Positions 1 to 11,900 of a stretch of DNA of 64,000 nt are shown in pieces (position 1 is the first letter of the stretch; every line of letters begins with the position of its first letter). A program made the translations under genes and the position numbers. Under the pieces are notes generated by a model, which searched no databases, was not told the origin of the DNA, and saw only the letters and a program-made list of their open reading frames with translations. This DNA comes from Strigamia acuminata. Lineage: Eukaryota; Arthropoda; Chilopoda; Geophilomorpha; Linotaeniidae. The DNA is taken from positions 21,569,060 to 21,633,059 of the forward strand of contig OX442314.1 of assembly GCA_949358305.1 (NCBI GenBank). Direction: 5' to 3'.

Positions 1-862
1 GGAATGGATGGGTTATTTTTTGTTTTTCGAGTGCATGTTTGATACTATAATCGCCGCACGTGATAAATATCTCAGTCCTGATGGTCACATATTGCCTAAT
101 AGGTGCACGTTGAGCATCGCTGGAATCGACGATACGAGTAAATTATAATTTTTATTCAAAATGTGAACTTAGGAGTCAAAAAGGTTTTAATTTTTTGTTG
201 ATTTAGAACGACACGACGAGATTGTTGGTTTCTGGAACGATGTGTATGGTTTTAAGATGTCTTGTATGAAAAAGGAAGCGATCAAGGAAGCTAGCATAGA
301 ATGTGTTGATGCTAATACCATTGTAACATCAGTTGCGACGATTGCTGATGTTGATATACGTACTTGTAGCACGAATGCACTTGAGTTTACATCATCTTTT
401 TCACTTGTTGTGGAAAAAACATCGAAAATAGTCGCATTAGTCTCGTATTTTGATGTCTTTTTTGAATTAGACAATCCGGTGAGTGTTTATTCGATATTGA
501 GGTTGGATGAATCGAATTATCACCCAAAAATCGGCCAAAAAGTGAAAATCCAATCCAATTCTAAATTTTTATTCAATTTCTTCTTTTACTGTTAGATATT
601 TTTCTCCACATCGCCAGCGTCAAAGCCCACACACTGGAAGCAAAGTATATTTTACCTTGAAGAACCTTTATGTAAAACTCGAGGTAAGGTGCAACATTTA
701 AAATCTTAATAATTGAAATACTAATTTTGGGTGTATGTAAATATATGCATAGGTGACGTAATTTTAGGAAATATAACGTGTAAACGAAATGAAAAAGATC
801 CACGAAGTTTGCTCGTATTTTTAGACATGAATGGAAAAAAATATCATTATGTTGTCCAATAA
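1..862 (+). CDS. PRMT3: Protein arginine N-methyltransferase 3, 3' end (partial)
   Basis: Last four exons of a PRMT3-type arginine methyltransferase, which dimethylates arginines of ribosomal and other cytosolic proteins using S-adenosylmethionine. Exons are 1-137 (frame from base 2), 207-478, 596-683 and 753-862; all junctions are GT-AG and keep one frame to the TAA at 860-862. The visible part is the C-terminal beta-barrel and dimerisation domain. Recognisable stretches are EWMGYFLFFECMFD (the end of the fold that follows the catalytic double-E loop), FWNDVYGFKMSCMKK, and a C-terminal KDPRSL block that fits PRMT3 better than PRMT1. The zinc finger and SAM-binding core lie upstream of the window. 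The gene converges on TYMP, with 38 bp between stop codons. PRMT1 or PRMT8 is the alternative, judged less likely from the tail. Confidence 0.88.
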
Positions 863-863
863 A
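858..863 (+). terminator. Polyadenylation signal of PRMT3
   Basis: An AATAAA hexamer overlaps the PRMT3 stop codon, so the 3' UTR must be very short unless a later signal is used. Confidence 0.5.
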
Positions 864-895
864 ACTGCAACTATTTTTTTTGTTATAAAATAGTT

Positions 896-901
896 TTTAT
901 T
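896..901 (-). terminator. Polyadenylation signal of TYMP
   Basis: AATAAA on the minus strand overlaps the last base of the TYMP stop codon. With the PRMT3 signal, this means the two convergent transcripts probably overlap at their 3' ends. Confidence 0.5.
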
Positions 902-3705
902 TAATGTTGCGTAATTATTTCCGTGACACGTGCTGGTGATATCATGATTTCAGTCGGTCGAACTACTAACGCTTTTTGTATATGACTAGTGAAGTTTTCG
1001 CCCAGTTCAGTATGTATGTGATGAACACGGATCCACATCTGACCTACGACACAAATTTATAATTAAATACCGCGCGTTTAATAAAGGAAATTTATAAAAA
1101 TGCAAAAAATAAAAACACCTTTTAAAATTGATGAACCAACATGGACTTGTAACTCTAACCCAACATTGGAATAAATAGGATCTTTCGGTTTCGATCGTCC
1201 TGCACCCAATTTGTGCGCGACTCGACCCAATTCCAAGGCATCGATGTAATGGACGAAACCTGAAAATAAATACATCAATTAGGCCCCCAAAAAATGGCTG
1301 CCAGAAGGGGCCCTAGACCAGAAATCTGTTTCTACCATGAATATTCAGAAATGACATTTTTATAACATTTTCAAGCAAAAGAAATGCATTTGCAGGCAGA
1401 AAAATGCAATTTTATGGGAAATAAATTCGTTTTGAGCTGAAAAATTGCATTTACAAATGAAAAAAATGCATTTTCTGGTGAAAATAATTAAATTTCTGGT
1501 GAAAATAATTAAATTTCTGGTGAAAATAATTAAATTTCTGGTGAAAATAATTAAATTTCTGGTGAAAATAATTAAATTTCTGGTGAAAATAATTAAATTT
1601 CTGGTGAAAATAATTAAATTTCTGGTGAAAATAATTAAATTTCTGGTGAAAATAATTAAATTTCTGGTGAAAATAATTAAATTTCTGGTGAAAATAATTA
1701 AATTTCTGGTGAAAATAATTAAATTTCTGGTGAAAATAATTAAATTTTTAGTGAAAATAATAAAATTTTTAGTGAAAATAATTAAATTTCTAGTGAAAAT
1801 AATTAAATTTCTGGTGAAAAAAATGCATTTTCTGGTGAAAAAAATGCATTTTCTGGTGAAAATTATTGCATTTTTCAGTTAAATGCATTTTAAGCCAAAT
1901 AATTGCATTTTGTACATGCACCGTGCACCAAGAGGTCCTTTTGAATTGGTGGGACCCGGGGCATCTGACATTTTGCCCCCCACCCTTCCTAACCGACCCT
2001 GCTCGTGATCTCGACTTGGACATACCCGAAGCTTGGCTTGGCAATGCCGTAACATGCGGTGCTCGCGGTAAAACCGACCAAACGTCAGACCGTGGATCAC
2101 AAAGTCTAGCAGCGATATCGGACCTGACTCCTTGCGCCACGATCATGTCCTTAAACTTGTGCAACGCCGTTCCTTCTTTCATGATTTTATTTATAATATC
2201 AGCTCCCTCCTTCCTAGTCGTTGCACTTAACAGATAGAGCAGTTCGCCGCCCAATTTCGTCGCTAACTCTCTCAAGTCCGCTTTATCGTGTCCCTTCAAA
2301 CATGACAACGCTTCAGCAACTTCCAAAGCATTTCCAATCGTATTGCCAACCGGAGCATCCATCGAACTCAACAGCGCCGACGTCTTAATCCCCATTTTGT
2401 ACCCCATGTTCACCATAGCGTACGCCAAATTTCTCGCCTCCTCTTTCGTCTTCATGAACGACCCTCTACCGTATTTGATGTCCAATACGAGCGCCGCCAA
2501 CCCTTCGGCCGCCTTTTTCGACATAACCGATGCAATAATCAACGGCGGGCTGTCAACGGTGGACGTAAGTTCACGGTTTTTGTAGATCACTTGGTCCGCC
2601 GGTAGCAGCTCGGTATATTCACTCGTGATGCAACAGCCCACCGTGTGCAAGACGGATCTCATCTCTAACGGCGTTAAATTCACTCGAATCCCCGGAATCG
2701 ATTGAAGTTTTTCCAAAGTCGTGCCGGATAATTCCATGGCTGTACTGGCAATCATCGGCACCTAGAAACAACTATTTCATTTAAGTAAGGCAGTTTACAA
2801 TCAAAATCAATCAATTTACAATGTTTTCACTCACTTTTAAACCACACACAGCTAAAATCGGAGCTAAAATCAAACTGGTTTTGTCACCAATGCCACCAGT
2901 GCTGTGTTTGTCGACCACCAAACGACGCCATTCTTCCGGCCATGACAAAATACTACCCGTGTGAATCAATGCTCTTGTCATTGCCACAGTTTCGTCCGTG
3001 TTCATCCCGCGTAAATAAATTGCCATCAACATCGCACCTGGAAATTAAATTTAAATCTAGTCCAAATTTTAATTGTAAATATTGATTAATACCAATTTGA
3101 GCTTGCTGGATCGATCCTTCCACTATACTTTTAATAAATATCATGATTTCATCAGGAAAAAGCCTTTCTCCGTTTCTTTTTTTCTTAATAATATCATGAA
3201 TAGTGTTCGCATAGGTTACAACGCTGTAAATGATGTAGAACGAACAAATTAATCGTTTAAAAGGTGTACAATGCACTTTGATGATGATTTTTAATTACCC
3301 TTTTGAACTTGGTATAATTACTCGAGTGGGAGGTGACAGAGGGGGTACTTGAGTATCTGCTTGATGTTTTACAATTCTCTTATTTATAGGTAATTCTCTT
3401 CTCTCGATTCCCACTTTGCTAACAGATGATGCTTTTCGGGTGATATTACTGATGGTTGTTTCTATCGAGTGTCTGGAAAGATTGAGCGTGGTTTTTTGTT
3501 AGAATGTTTGGTCAATTTGATCAGTATTTTATTACCTTCTGTGACCGGAACCCAAATTTTGTTTACTCAATTGTGGAGTTAAACTTGAAAAGCCTCCGGG
3601 TCCGGGTGGAGTGGGAGGCGAGGGCGATCTCGAAGATGATGGGGATTTACGGTTTAATGTTGATGAACTTGGAGTTGCGCTTCCTTTTGAAGTTGACGCC
3701 GACAT
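901..3705 (-). CDS. TYMP: Thymidine phosphorylase
   Basis: Converts thymidine and phosphate to thymine and deoxyribose-1-phosphate (pyrimidine salvage, cytosol). Seven minus-strand exons keep frame: 3705-3536, 3472-3299, 3223-3093, 3037-2835, 2761-2026, 1259-1119 and 1043-901, giving 565 aa. The phosphate-binding signature [10 protein letters not shown] begins near residue 202. Also visible are the KYGRGSFM block, the [15 protein letters not shown] block, and the C-terminal [11 protein letters not shown] domain ending in an RVHH segment. The first two exons add about 115 Ser/Pro-rich residues ahead of the catalytic fold, making it longer than the roughly 480-residue human enzyme; they are supported only by open frame, splice sites and matching phase. 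The 766-bp intron 5 holds a 21-bp minisatellite. The gene shares a short upstream region with TFIP11. Confidence 0.9.
1470..1865. repeat. 21-bp minisatellite inside TYMP intron 5
   Basis: About 18 head-to-tail units of a 21-bp sequence (core ATTTCTGGTGAAAATAATTA). The central copies are nearly perfect; the 3' copies drift to a form containing AAATGCATTTTC. More degenerate relatives extend the field to about 1380-1915. Since 21 is a multiple of 3, the array is open in one plus-strand frame, but that apparent protein is only an echo of the repeat. Confidence 0.9.
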
Positions 3706-3913
3706 CGGTATTTCATACTGTAGCAGACAACATTCGAAAATATAATTTCTGTTTTAAGCTAGAGCGTTGTGTTTTTGTAGTATCTATTAATGTCGTTGGA
3801 TGGCGCTCGCACTCGGTGCTTTTTTGATCTTAAAATATTGATCGTACGTATTACGATTTGTTGCATCGGTCATAGATTAGGGTCCTCGGCGGACGGTGTT
3901 TTCACATTGAAAA
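3706..3913. promoter_or_regulatory. Shared bidirectional promoter region, TYMP / TFIP11
   Basis: Only 208 bp separate the divergent start codons of TYMP (3705, minus) and TFIP11 (3914, plus), so both core promoters and 5' UTRs must lie here or inside the first exons. No TATA box is obvious. This is an inference from gene spacing. Confidence 0.55.
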
Positions 3914-6839
3914 ATGGCAGTAGAGTTCGAGAAATTTGAAATTACGGACCAAGACCTCGAGGAAGAGTTTAGTACGACCAGACGGAGGTTTAGATTGTCA
4001 AAAAATCAACAAATTTATGGTAAAGTTGTGTAGTTGGCATGCAAAATGAATATTATTTTTACTAAAAATCTCTTTTTTTTATATTTTCTTAGGAATTTGG
4101 GCCGAACCCGAGAGCGACGATGACCAACCTTCACGGCCTAGCTTCTCCCGAAAAAGTTACACGGCCCCCATAAACTTTATTGGTGGTGGTATCCAACAAG
4201 CGGGAAAAAATGCAGAGAAAAAAGAAGAAAAGATTTATGACAAATCACACAACTCGGTAAATTTTTTCATTATTTAAAAATTCAATTCGACGTTTATTTA
4301 GTTCAGGCGTCTTTTTTAGTCTGTCCGTTTACGTTCCGATGATTTTTTTTATGAATAATTGTTATTTTAACGAGTGTAATTATTTATTTTAGAGTTCGAG
4401 TGATGAGGAGGTTATTTCAGTGAAGTATCCATCACGATTTGGCAAAGGGAAGAATCAAAGAGGATTTAATCCAATGCCCGGAACTGAGTAAGCATTTCTG
4501 TTAATTAAATAATTTTTAAATATATTTAATTTGTATTTTTTTTAGTGAGTTTGGTGGATGGGAAGAACACACGAAAGGAATCGGTCAAAAATTGCTTCTG
4601 CAGATGGGCTACCAACCTGGAAAAGGTCTGGGAAGAGATTTGCAAGGAATAACTGACCCGGTCGAAGCTAAACAGAGAAAAGGAAGAGGTGCGATTGGGT
4701 TGTATGGATCGGAGCGTTCAAAACCGTTGGTAACCAAAGAAGAGGTGTTGAAAATTGAAGAAAAGAAGACGAAGCAATGGAAAAAGAAACCAGAAGTAAA
4801 AAAAAAAAATTAAAAAAAAAATAGAAACATTTTTTAAAAATTTTATTTTATTTTATTAGGATTCGCGAAAGAAAGTTAAATACGTTTACAAAACTCCCGA
4901 AGAAGTGATAGCTGAAGGTTCAACTCGGAAACTACCGTGCGATATGTCCCAACTGAGTAAAGTTAAAGTGATCGACTTAACCGGTCCGGAGCAACGAATT
5001 CTATCCGGCTATCACGCGATACATCAACAACACAGCAGACCAAACGAGCAGGAAGACGACAAAAACACGAAACGTAACTACGATTTACCGGAACTAATCC
5101 ACAATTTAGATCTACTGCTCGAAATGACCGAACAGGACATCATAAGACACGACAGACAAATGAAACACGAGCGCGACATGATCGTCAATCTATCCCACGA
5201 AGAGGAACAACTGACCCAAGAGTTGGGACTAGAAAGGGACGACATTAAAATGATGGAAAAGATACTCAACATCATCGAGAAATTGGAAGAACGAACCAAA
5301 CCCGACAGCACCAATCCACTCACGCTTTCTGAATGTGCGGACATATTTAAGAAATTACAGGACGAGTTCTACGAAGAATATAAAATGTCAGAATTGGCCA
5401 ATCTGGCCGTCAGTGTGGTTTGCCCCATTCTAAACGACTATTTAAAGGATTGGGACCCGCTGGCCGACCCCAAGCATCCTTTGGACGTGATGCAAGAGTG
5501 GAAAGACATTTTGGAACTGTCGAACGTCAAGTTTTTCGACGGACAGGAGATGGGTCCGTACGAAAAACTCTTTTGGGATGCTTGGATGCCCCGCTTGCGC
5601 GACGCGGTGAAGAAATGGAACTGTAGGAATTGCGTACCGTTTATCGAGCTGTTGGAAGTGTGGTTACCATTTACACCGCCGTGGATACTGGACAATATAT
5701 TAGATCAGTTGGTTTTTCCGAGATTGCAGCAAGAAGTGGACGATTGGAATCCGTTGCAGGACCAAATGTACATTCACGTTTGGCTGCATCCGTGGCTCCC
5801 GTTGATGGGTCCACGTTTGGAGCCCCTTTACAGTCCCATTCGACAGAAGCTGGCAACGGCGATGGTCAATTGGCACGCGTTGGATGATTCTGCGAGGAAA
5901 ATATTGCATCCGTGGAAGACCGTGTTTCCTCCGGGAGCGATGGAAGCATTTGTTGCGAAAAATATTTTGCCTAAATTGGAGCAGTGTATGCAGGAATTTG
6001 TCATTAACCCGCACGAACAACATTTAGGTGCGTAATTTGAATTAATTTTATGAATTTTATTTATTTGTTTAATTTTTTGTTTTACAGATCATTGGCATTG
6101 TGTGATGGCGTGGGAGGAGTTTTTGCCGTTACGGACGTTGGTGTCGATTTTGGACCGTTATTTCTTTCCGAAATGGCTGAACGTTCTGTGCATTTGGTTG
6201 GGACAGAATGGAAACTTCGACGAAGTGAGCAAGTGGTATTTGGGATGGAAATCGATGTTTTCGGAAAAATTACAGGCGGATCCCATAATTAAAGGTATTA
6301 TCGTGAAATTAGCTGTTTCGTGCAACGTTTGTGACCAATATTTTATTTATAGAACGTTTTAAAAATGCTCTGGATGTGATGAATCGAGCTATGCAATTGG
6401 TACCACCGAAAGGACCCGGGATCCCACCAAATTATCCGGGAGCGCAAGAACTCGTGGCGTACGTGGCATCGCTCGAAAGACAACGCGAGGCAAATTCAAC
6501 TCGCAACTTTGACGTAATTTATTTATATATTTTTATTTTTTTTTTTATTTAATATTTTGAATTATTATTTTTTTTTTACAGAGTATTGCACGTGGCATTC
6601 GAACTGGTGGGTCGTCTACAAGTAACGTCACTTTAACCTTTAAGGACCTCATCGAGCGAAGGGCTCAGGAATTGGGCATTGTATTCATGCCCGTACCGAA
6701 CCGTTTTTACGAAGCGAAACAAGTGCATCGTTTCGGTCGTTTTCTCCTCTACATCGACCGAGGAGTTATTTTTGTACAAAACGGCAATATGTGGACGCCA
6801 ACGTCTCTACAAACACTCATTGAATCGGGCCAACGATAA
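3914..6839 (+). CDS. TFIP11: Tuftelin-interacting protein 11 (G-patch spliceosome disassembly factor)
   Basis: Nuclear G-patch protein that with the DHX15/Prp43 helicase disassembles the post-splicing intron-lariat spliceosome (metazoan counterpart of yeast Ntr1). Eight exons: 3914-4019, 4093-4256, 4393-4487, 4546-4795, 4860-6027, 6088-6294, 6353-6513, 6582-6839, giving 802 aa against about 837 in human. The N-terminal acidic segment has an [12 protein letters not shown] block and a [11 protein letters not shown] block. The G-patch ([20 protein letters not shown]) lies near residues 130-170. A long GCFC-type domain follows, with [13 protein letters not shown]-like and INPHEQHLD segments. The C-terminus reads [11 protein letters not shown] and [14 protein letters not shown]. 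The start is the first ATG in frame, in good context (aaaATGG). It converges on CHMP2A. Confidence 0.95.
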
Positions 6840-6939
6840 TATTATGGAATATTTTGTAAATAATGACTTGTACGGTCGTACAGGATGTATTAAAAGAATT
6901 TTAATATTTAGAATTTTTATTTAGTGTCATTAAACTTCG

Positions 6940-6945
6940 AATAAA
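6940..6945 (+). terminator. Polyadenylation signal of TFIP11
   Basis: AATAAA about 100 bp after the TFIP11 stop codon, in the 241-bp spacer before the convergent CHMP2A stop. Confidence 0.5.
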
Positions 6946-7080
6946 TGCAACTCTCTATTTTGTTTTCATTAAAAAACTTAATTTTATATATTATTTACAA
7001 AGGTTTTATTTCAATTTTATTAGTATAAATCAACAAATTCTCTATCCATTGTGCATTACATATAAAACGTGATAGAAATT

Positions 7081-7948
7081 CTATTCCCGTCGAAGATTAT
7101 CCAAACGCGCTTGCAAATCCGCATCAGCGTCGCTCACTGGACCCGCGGCGACCGCTGCTTTCTTGTTGGCCGGCTGAGCCAGAGAACCGCTGGCACTGGG
7201 TAAATCCGACATCTGTTCCGACACCTGGAGACCGAGCTCGTCCAAAACTTGAGACACGATTGCATCACTATAAAAAAAATTACCAAAATTACCAAAAATA
7301 TAAAAATAACGACCTCGTTTATTAAAATCAAATAATACCTTTCCTCTTCGTCGTCATCGTCGCCCATTGCGTCGTCAATCGCATCGTTCATCATTTCTTC
7401 TTTCATGTCCATTATTTCCGACTGCTTCTCAAATTCCATCATTATTTTTTGAATTTGGGGTAATTTCAACTGAAATATAAGAAAATAAAACATTTAAATC
7501 AAATTATTTTAGTTCAATCGTCGTCACACCTGTTTGTTCATGTTTTGCATCGCTTTTGTAACTCCCTTCATGGCTTGTGCCATTGCATTCTGGGATCTCA
7601 GAGTCTGTATTTTAAGTGCAACTGCCTGAATATTGGCTTTCATTAGTATAAACTTTTTCACGTATCTTCTCGTCCTAACTAAATCCTTCGCCATGATTTT
7701 AACAGCATCCTGTAAATATAATAATTAATAACAACATTGATTCGTTTAAAAGAAAAAATACTCCTCTTTGTTACCATTTGGCCTTCTTTTGCCATTTTCT
7801 TAATATCTGCGATTATCTTCTTCTCCTGTTGCTCCATTTTCGCTCTTTCTCGGTCCAAATCCCTCATTGCCTTGTTCAGGGCCCTTTGGTTCTTCCTCAG
7901 CATTTCTTCGGGGGTCATCTTGTGCCCAAAAAGCCATTCTAGAGGCAT
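7081..7948 (-). CDS. CHMP2A: Charged multivesicular body protein 2a (ESCRT-III, Vps2)
   Basis: ESCRT-III subunit that co-polymerises with CHMP3/CHMP4 and recruits the VPS4 ATPase for membrane scission at endosomes, the midbody and the nuclear envelope. Four minus-strand exons, 7948-7775, 7709-7530, 7469-7339 and 7267-7081, give 223 aa, close to the 222 aa of human CHMP2A. The protein starts with an amphipathic segment (MPLEWLFGHKMTPEEML), continues with the basic helical Snf7 hairpin (RALNKAMRDLDRERAK; MAQAMKGVTKAM), then an acidic linker (DDAMGDDDDEEE). It ends in a MIM1-type VPS4-binding helix (DADLQARLDNLRRE). The family's key elements are all present. The sequence resembles insect versions closely, which helps place the organism. 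Confidence 0.96.
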
Positions 7949-8928
7949 TTTTAAATCCTAAATAGACAAATTGAAATCATTATTGTGTGTGACAATAGTG
8001 AGTACATGAATGCGAGTGTGGTGCCATTGTACGGTGGAATATAGAATTTATACATTGGATTTTTAGATTTGAATCGACAAATTAAGTTTATAGTGAGTTT
8101 CACTAGATTTTTACTTGGTTTGTGGATGGGTTGGTCCAGGTATTCTGTGGTGCAAGAATTCGTCACTGTGTCCGTGATTATGAGTGGCGTGGCGTCAGCT
8201 GAGGCGCTGTTGTTGCTGGATGGTTGGGACCTCTGGTGCTGATTAATGAAAGTAAAGGAAAGAAAGTTGTTTTGGGAAAATAAAAGTTTAGAAAGTATAA
8301 AAACTTGGGAAAATGACCTGAAATGTCTCAAAAAATGATTTTAAAGCTTGAAAAAATAATGTTTTTTTTTATTTTATTTTTGTTCTTGAATATTAATATT
8401 TAATTAATTCTTTAAATTTTAATTACATTTGATTTTTAGTCACAACTCATATTAATAATAACGTAAACATGCCTGTTTTTTAAATTATGCATGGTTAAGG
8501 CCTCGGTTAAGACCATCCGTTTCCGCCCTGCTGCATCTTATCTTTTCGTTTTATACAGTTTTAAAAAATAAAAATAAAATAATAAATCATTTTAAAAAAA
8601 CATGAAAAAAAAATTCGTTTATTTCTGCTTTCTCTCAAAAGTTCCAGCAAAAAAAAATTGAGTAAATAAATTCATATATTAAAAAAAAAAGCGAAATCGT
8701 TTTTTAATCCATTAGCGAATAGCCCCTGAAACGTCATATGTTATCAACATAGTGGCCATTAATAAAAATGGCGTCAATTGTAAACATAAGGAGGTCAACC
8801 GAAACGAGAGTCGAAATTCTACTTCACATTGACCCAATTTCACTCTCATCCGTGTGAAAGACTCGAGACTTATTTCCGTTCCTTAAAATTAACGCAAAAT
8901 GCAAGAAAAAACTAAATATTTCTAAACT
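7949..8928. other. Spacer between CHMP2A and AEBP2
   Basis: About 980 bp holding the upstream regions of both divergent genes. I see no convincing extra coding exon; a minus-strand open frame near 7951-8331 has no recognisable content. The stretch 8330-8700 is strongly AT-rich. Confidence 0.6.
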
Positions 8929-8942
8929 ATGAACACTCTACG

Positions 8943-8950
8943 TGACGTCA
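8943..8950. promoter_or_regulatory. CRE palindrome (TGACGTCA)
   Basis: A perfect cAMP-response-element palindrome 30 bp before the ATG at 8980, which I prefer as the AEBP2 start. If translation began at 8929 instead, the motif would be coding, so it mildly favours 8980. Function is inferred from the motif only. Confidence 0.4.
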
Positions 8951-8979
8951 TTAATAACCAAAGGGGGCTGTGTGTAAAG

Positions 8980-11900
8980 ATGGCGGCCAGTGGCTGTGTG
9001 GAAGACAAGAGAGTTTCGACAGAAAGCGATAAATTCGTGGTATCGACAGGTTTCGAAGTATTATCCATCAAGACAAGCACGGGCAAAGGAAAAACTACGA
9101 CAAACTACGCTTTCCACGATAAAACAGCGTTGTGTATGCGCGTGGAGATAGAAAAACTAGCCAATTGCCTCAATGGCTTCAAATCACCCAGAGACAATCA
9201 AGTGGATCTCATACAGGCGGATCTCGTGCAAAATGGACGGAAAAGGAGAAGGGCACTACGTTTTGATAGTTCAGAGAGTTCTGACAGGTAACCCGCAACA
9301 TTTTCCTCCCTTTTTAACGCCGCAGACGTGTTTTGGACGCGTTTCTATTGACCAGACAAAAGGTTGAAGGCTATTTATTTATTTGTAGGGGTTAAAAGGA
9401 TTGAGATTGGTGAGGGTCGAGGCACGTGATCAATGATTGGGTATTGGGGATTGAGAAATTGGTTAAAGTTAGGTGTGTGTTATTGAATTGCGATTGATCA
9501 GTACGGAAATGAAATGTAAATGGAAAGCAGTTTGGAATTCATGTTTGAAAGGTGCCTATTATGAGAAGTCTTTGAATTCGAGTGAGATAAGATAGGTATC
9601 TGATTTTTTTTCTTTTTTTTTTCCACTTAAGGGTTGGGCTCAAATCATATGCATGATTAGGGTAAAAGAATGTGGTCGATTTGCATTTTTTTGATTTTTT
9701 TTGATTTTTTTTTGATTTTATTTTGATTTTTTTAATTTTTGGGTACGAAATATTTATTTACATTTTTGATTTTTTTGTTTGGTTGGGAAAAAATAATCCA
9801 GGGCAGGGAGAGAAAAAAAGGTCTTGAGATGAGACGAGACTCTCCCAAACCTATATTTTGAGTGCGAGTTAACTGGTGTGGCCAAACCCAGGAATGTTTG
9901 GGCCCTTTAAATTGAGCCCCTGGGGCAATTGGGGCCTTGAAATTCGGAAGGGAGAGTTTTTTGACTTTTTAGTGGGAGGATGTCCTGTTTTTAGTACAAT
10001 ACGAAAAGAAATTAACTATGAAACTGTGTGATTAGTCAACTTGAATCACGAAAATGAAGAAATCAGATTGAAAATTGAAAATTAAAAATTAAAAATTAAA
10101 TTTGATGAAGTCTTTTTTCATTGTTACCATATTTTCTTTTCTTTAATAATTAATTTTCTTGGTTACATTGATGTAAAATGGAATTTTGTTCGGAATTGTG
10201 CGGGTGGAATGTGTCTTGGTTTGCGTTGTACTTCTTTGAAATTTGGGAATCACATGTAAAATAATTGACCAATGAGATGGCCGATCGTGTAAGAAAATGG
10301 GTTCAGTTTAACACGGTACATCTGGGGACGATTTTAAAAGAACAAAGGTTAGTTCTCGGACCCTGGGTGTTTTTACTGGAATTAATAATGAACATAGAAT
10401 TTTCGGTTCGGTCGTTGGGAAAAGTTGATCGTGGAAAGCATGGCGAGTTTTGCGTACAAATACTTAAGAAGGTAAAATTTAAAAAAAAAAAATAATTAAG
10501 ATTTTCGATTTTGTTGGTGGAAATATGTTGAAAATTATAAAAGTTTCAGTGAGAAAAGTGTTTTCTTACGAGGTTTTTCACATGTGGAATATTCGAACAG
10601 TAACAGCCATTTTGTTTGGTTATTGAGAAATGCCATCTGATGGCAAATATTGGAAGTAAGGGGAAGGAGCGAAAGGTGTTGACGATAAACTGCGATTAAC
10701 TGTTCATTCCTTCTTAAGATAATGTGGTTGTGAATCGTAAATTGATGATTATGATATTTGATTTCCGGATTGACGAAAGACAAGAAATTCATCGCTGGTT
10801 AAGTTAAAGCTGAATTAGGGTTTAATGTCCGATTGAGGTGGCGCCATTTTTTATTTGATTTTATTTTTAGCAAAAGAAATTTCCGTTGAACGCGATTTGG
10901 ACACGAAGATGAATGCTGTTGTAGATACACTTGAACCAATTTTATGTTATAGATGTAGGAAGAGGAGAATCGTAAATCGAAACATGTTGAACTGCATTTT
11001 CTTTTCTTTTTCCACTCGGATCTCATCTCGTGATTCTACGGTTAATCGATACGCTGTTTCGATTGATTCCTAATGAAATGAAGCAAATCTGAATGCTAAA
11101 CAAAAGTATTTTTATTCATTAACTGCTTCGCCACACCTTTATTTACATTAGAAAAAGAAACAAAAAAATCAATTAGGAATTCGGCTTAATAACGAATTCT
11201 TAATATTTGATGTTTTCATTAGCTAAAGTTGCCCAAAAAAAGAGAAAAAATGTCGTTAACTCGAACAGAACTTGCGAATCGATCTGTAAAATTATTTAGT
11301 AATTACCGTAAATGGGCTCTCATTGAGCGCGGGATGCTAATTGAACGCGGTATCTTGAACAACGCTGGTCGAAATTGACCAAAACGACTGAATTCAATAT
11401 CTAAATTGAACAAAAGGATTAAAGTTAATATCTAAATTGAACAAAACGATTAAAATAAATGTCTAAATTGATTTAAACCACTAAAATAAATGTCTAAATT
11501 GATCAAAACCACTAAAATAAATGTCTAAATTGATCAGAACCATAAAATAAATGTCTAGATTAATCAAAACGACTAAAATAAATGTCTAAATTGATCAAAA
11601 CGACTAAAATAAATGTTTAATTTGATCAAAACGACTAAAATAAATGTTTAATTTACATTCTTTCAATAGAGCGCCAGGTTGTTCTATCGCAGCATTTACG
11701 GGAGTAATTACAGTTTATTTTCGAAAAACAAGTGTACCAAGTCGTAAAAAATCAAAAATGGCATCTAAAACTGATGATAAAGCACAAATAGCTTGAATTT
11801 ATGTTTACATGGTTGAATTTTTCGTTTATTTTGCCTTGTAGGTTGTAATTAGAACCCTATCGACTAGACTAGACTAATACTATTGATCCCGTCTTCTCAA

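Noticed and set aside
1445-1882. 145-codon plus-strand frame of repeated FLVKIIK
   Set aside because: It is produced by the 21-bp minisatellite in the TYMP intron; length divisible by three keeps the frame open.
10265-10495. 76-codon frame in the AEBP2 first intron
   Set aside because: No recognised residues, no splice acceptor in phase, ends in an A-rich run.
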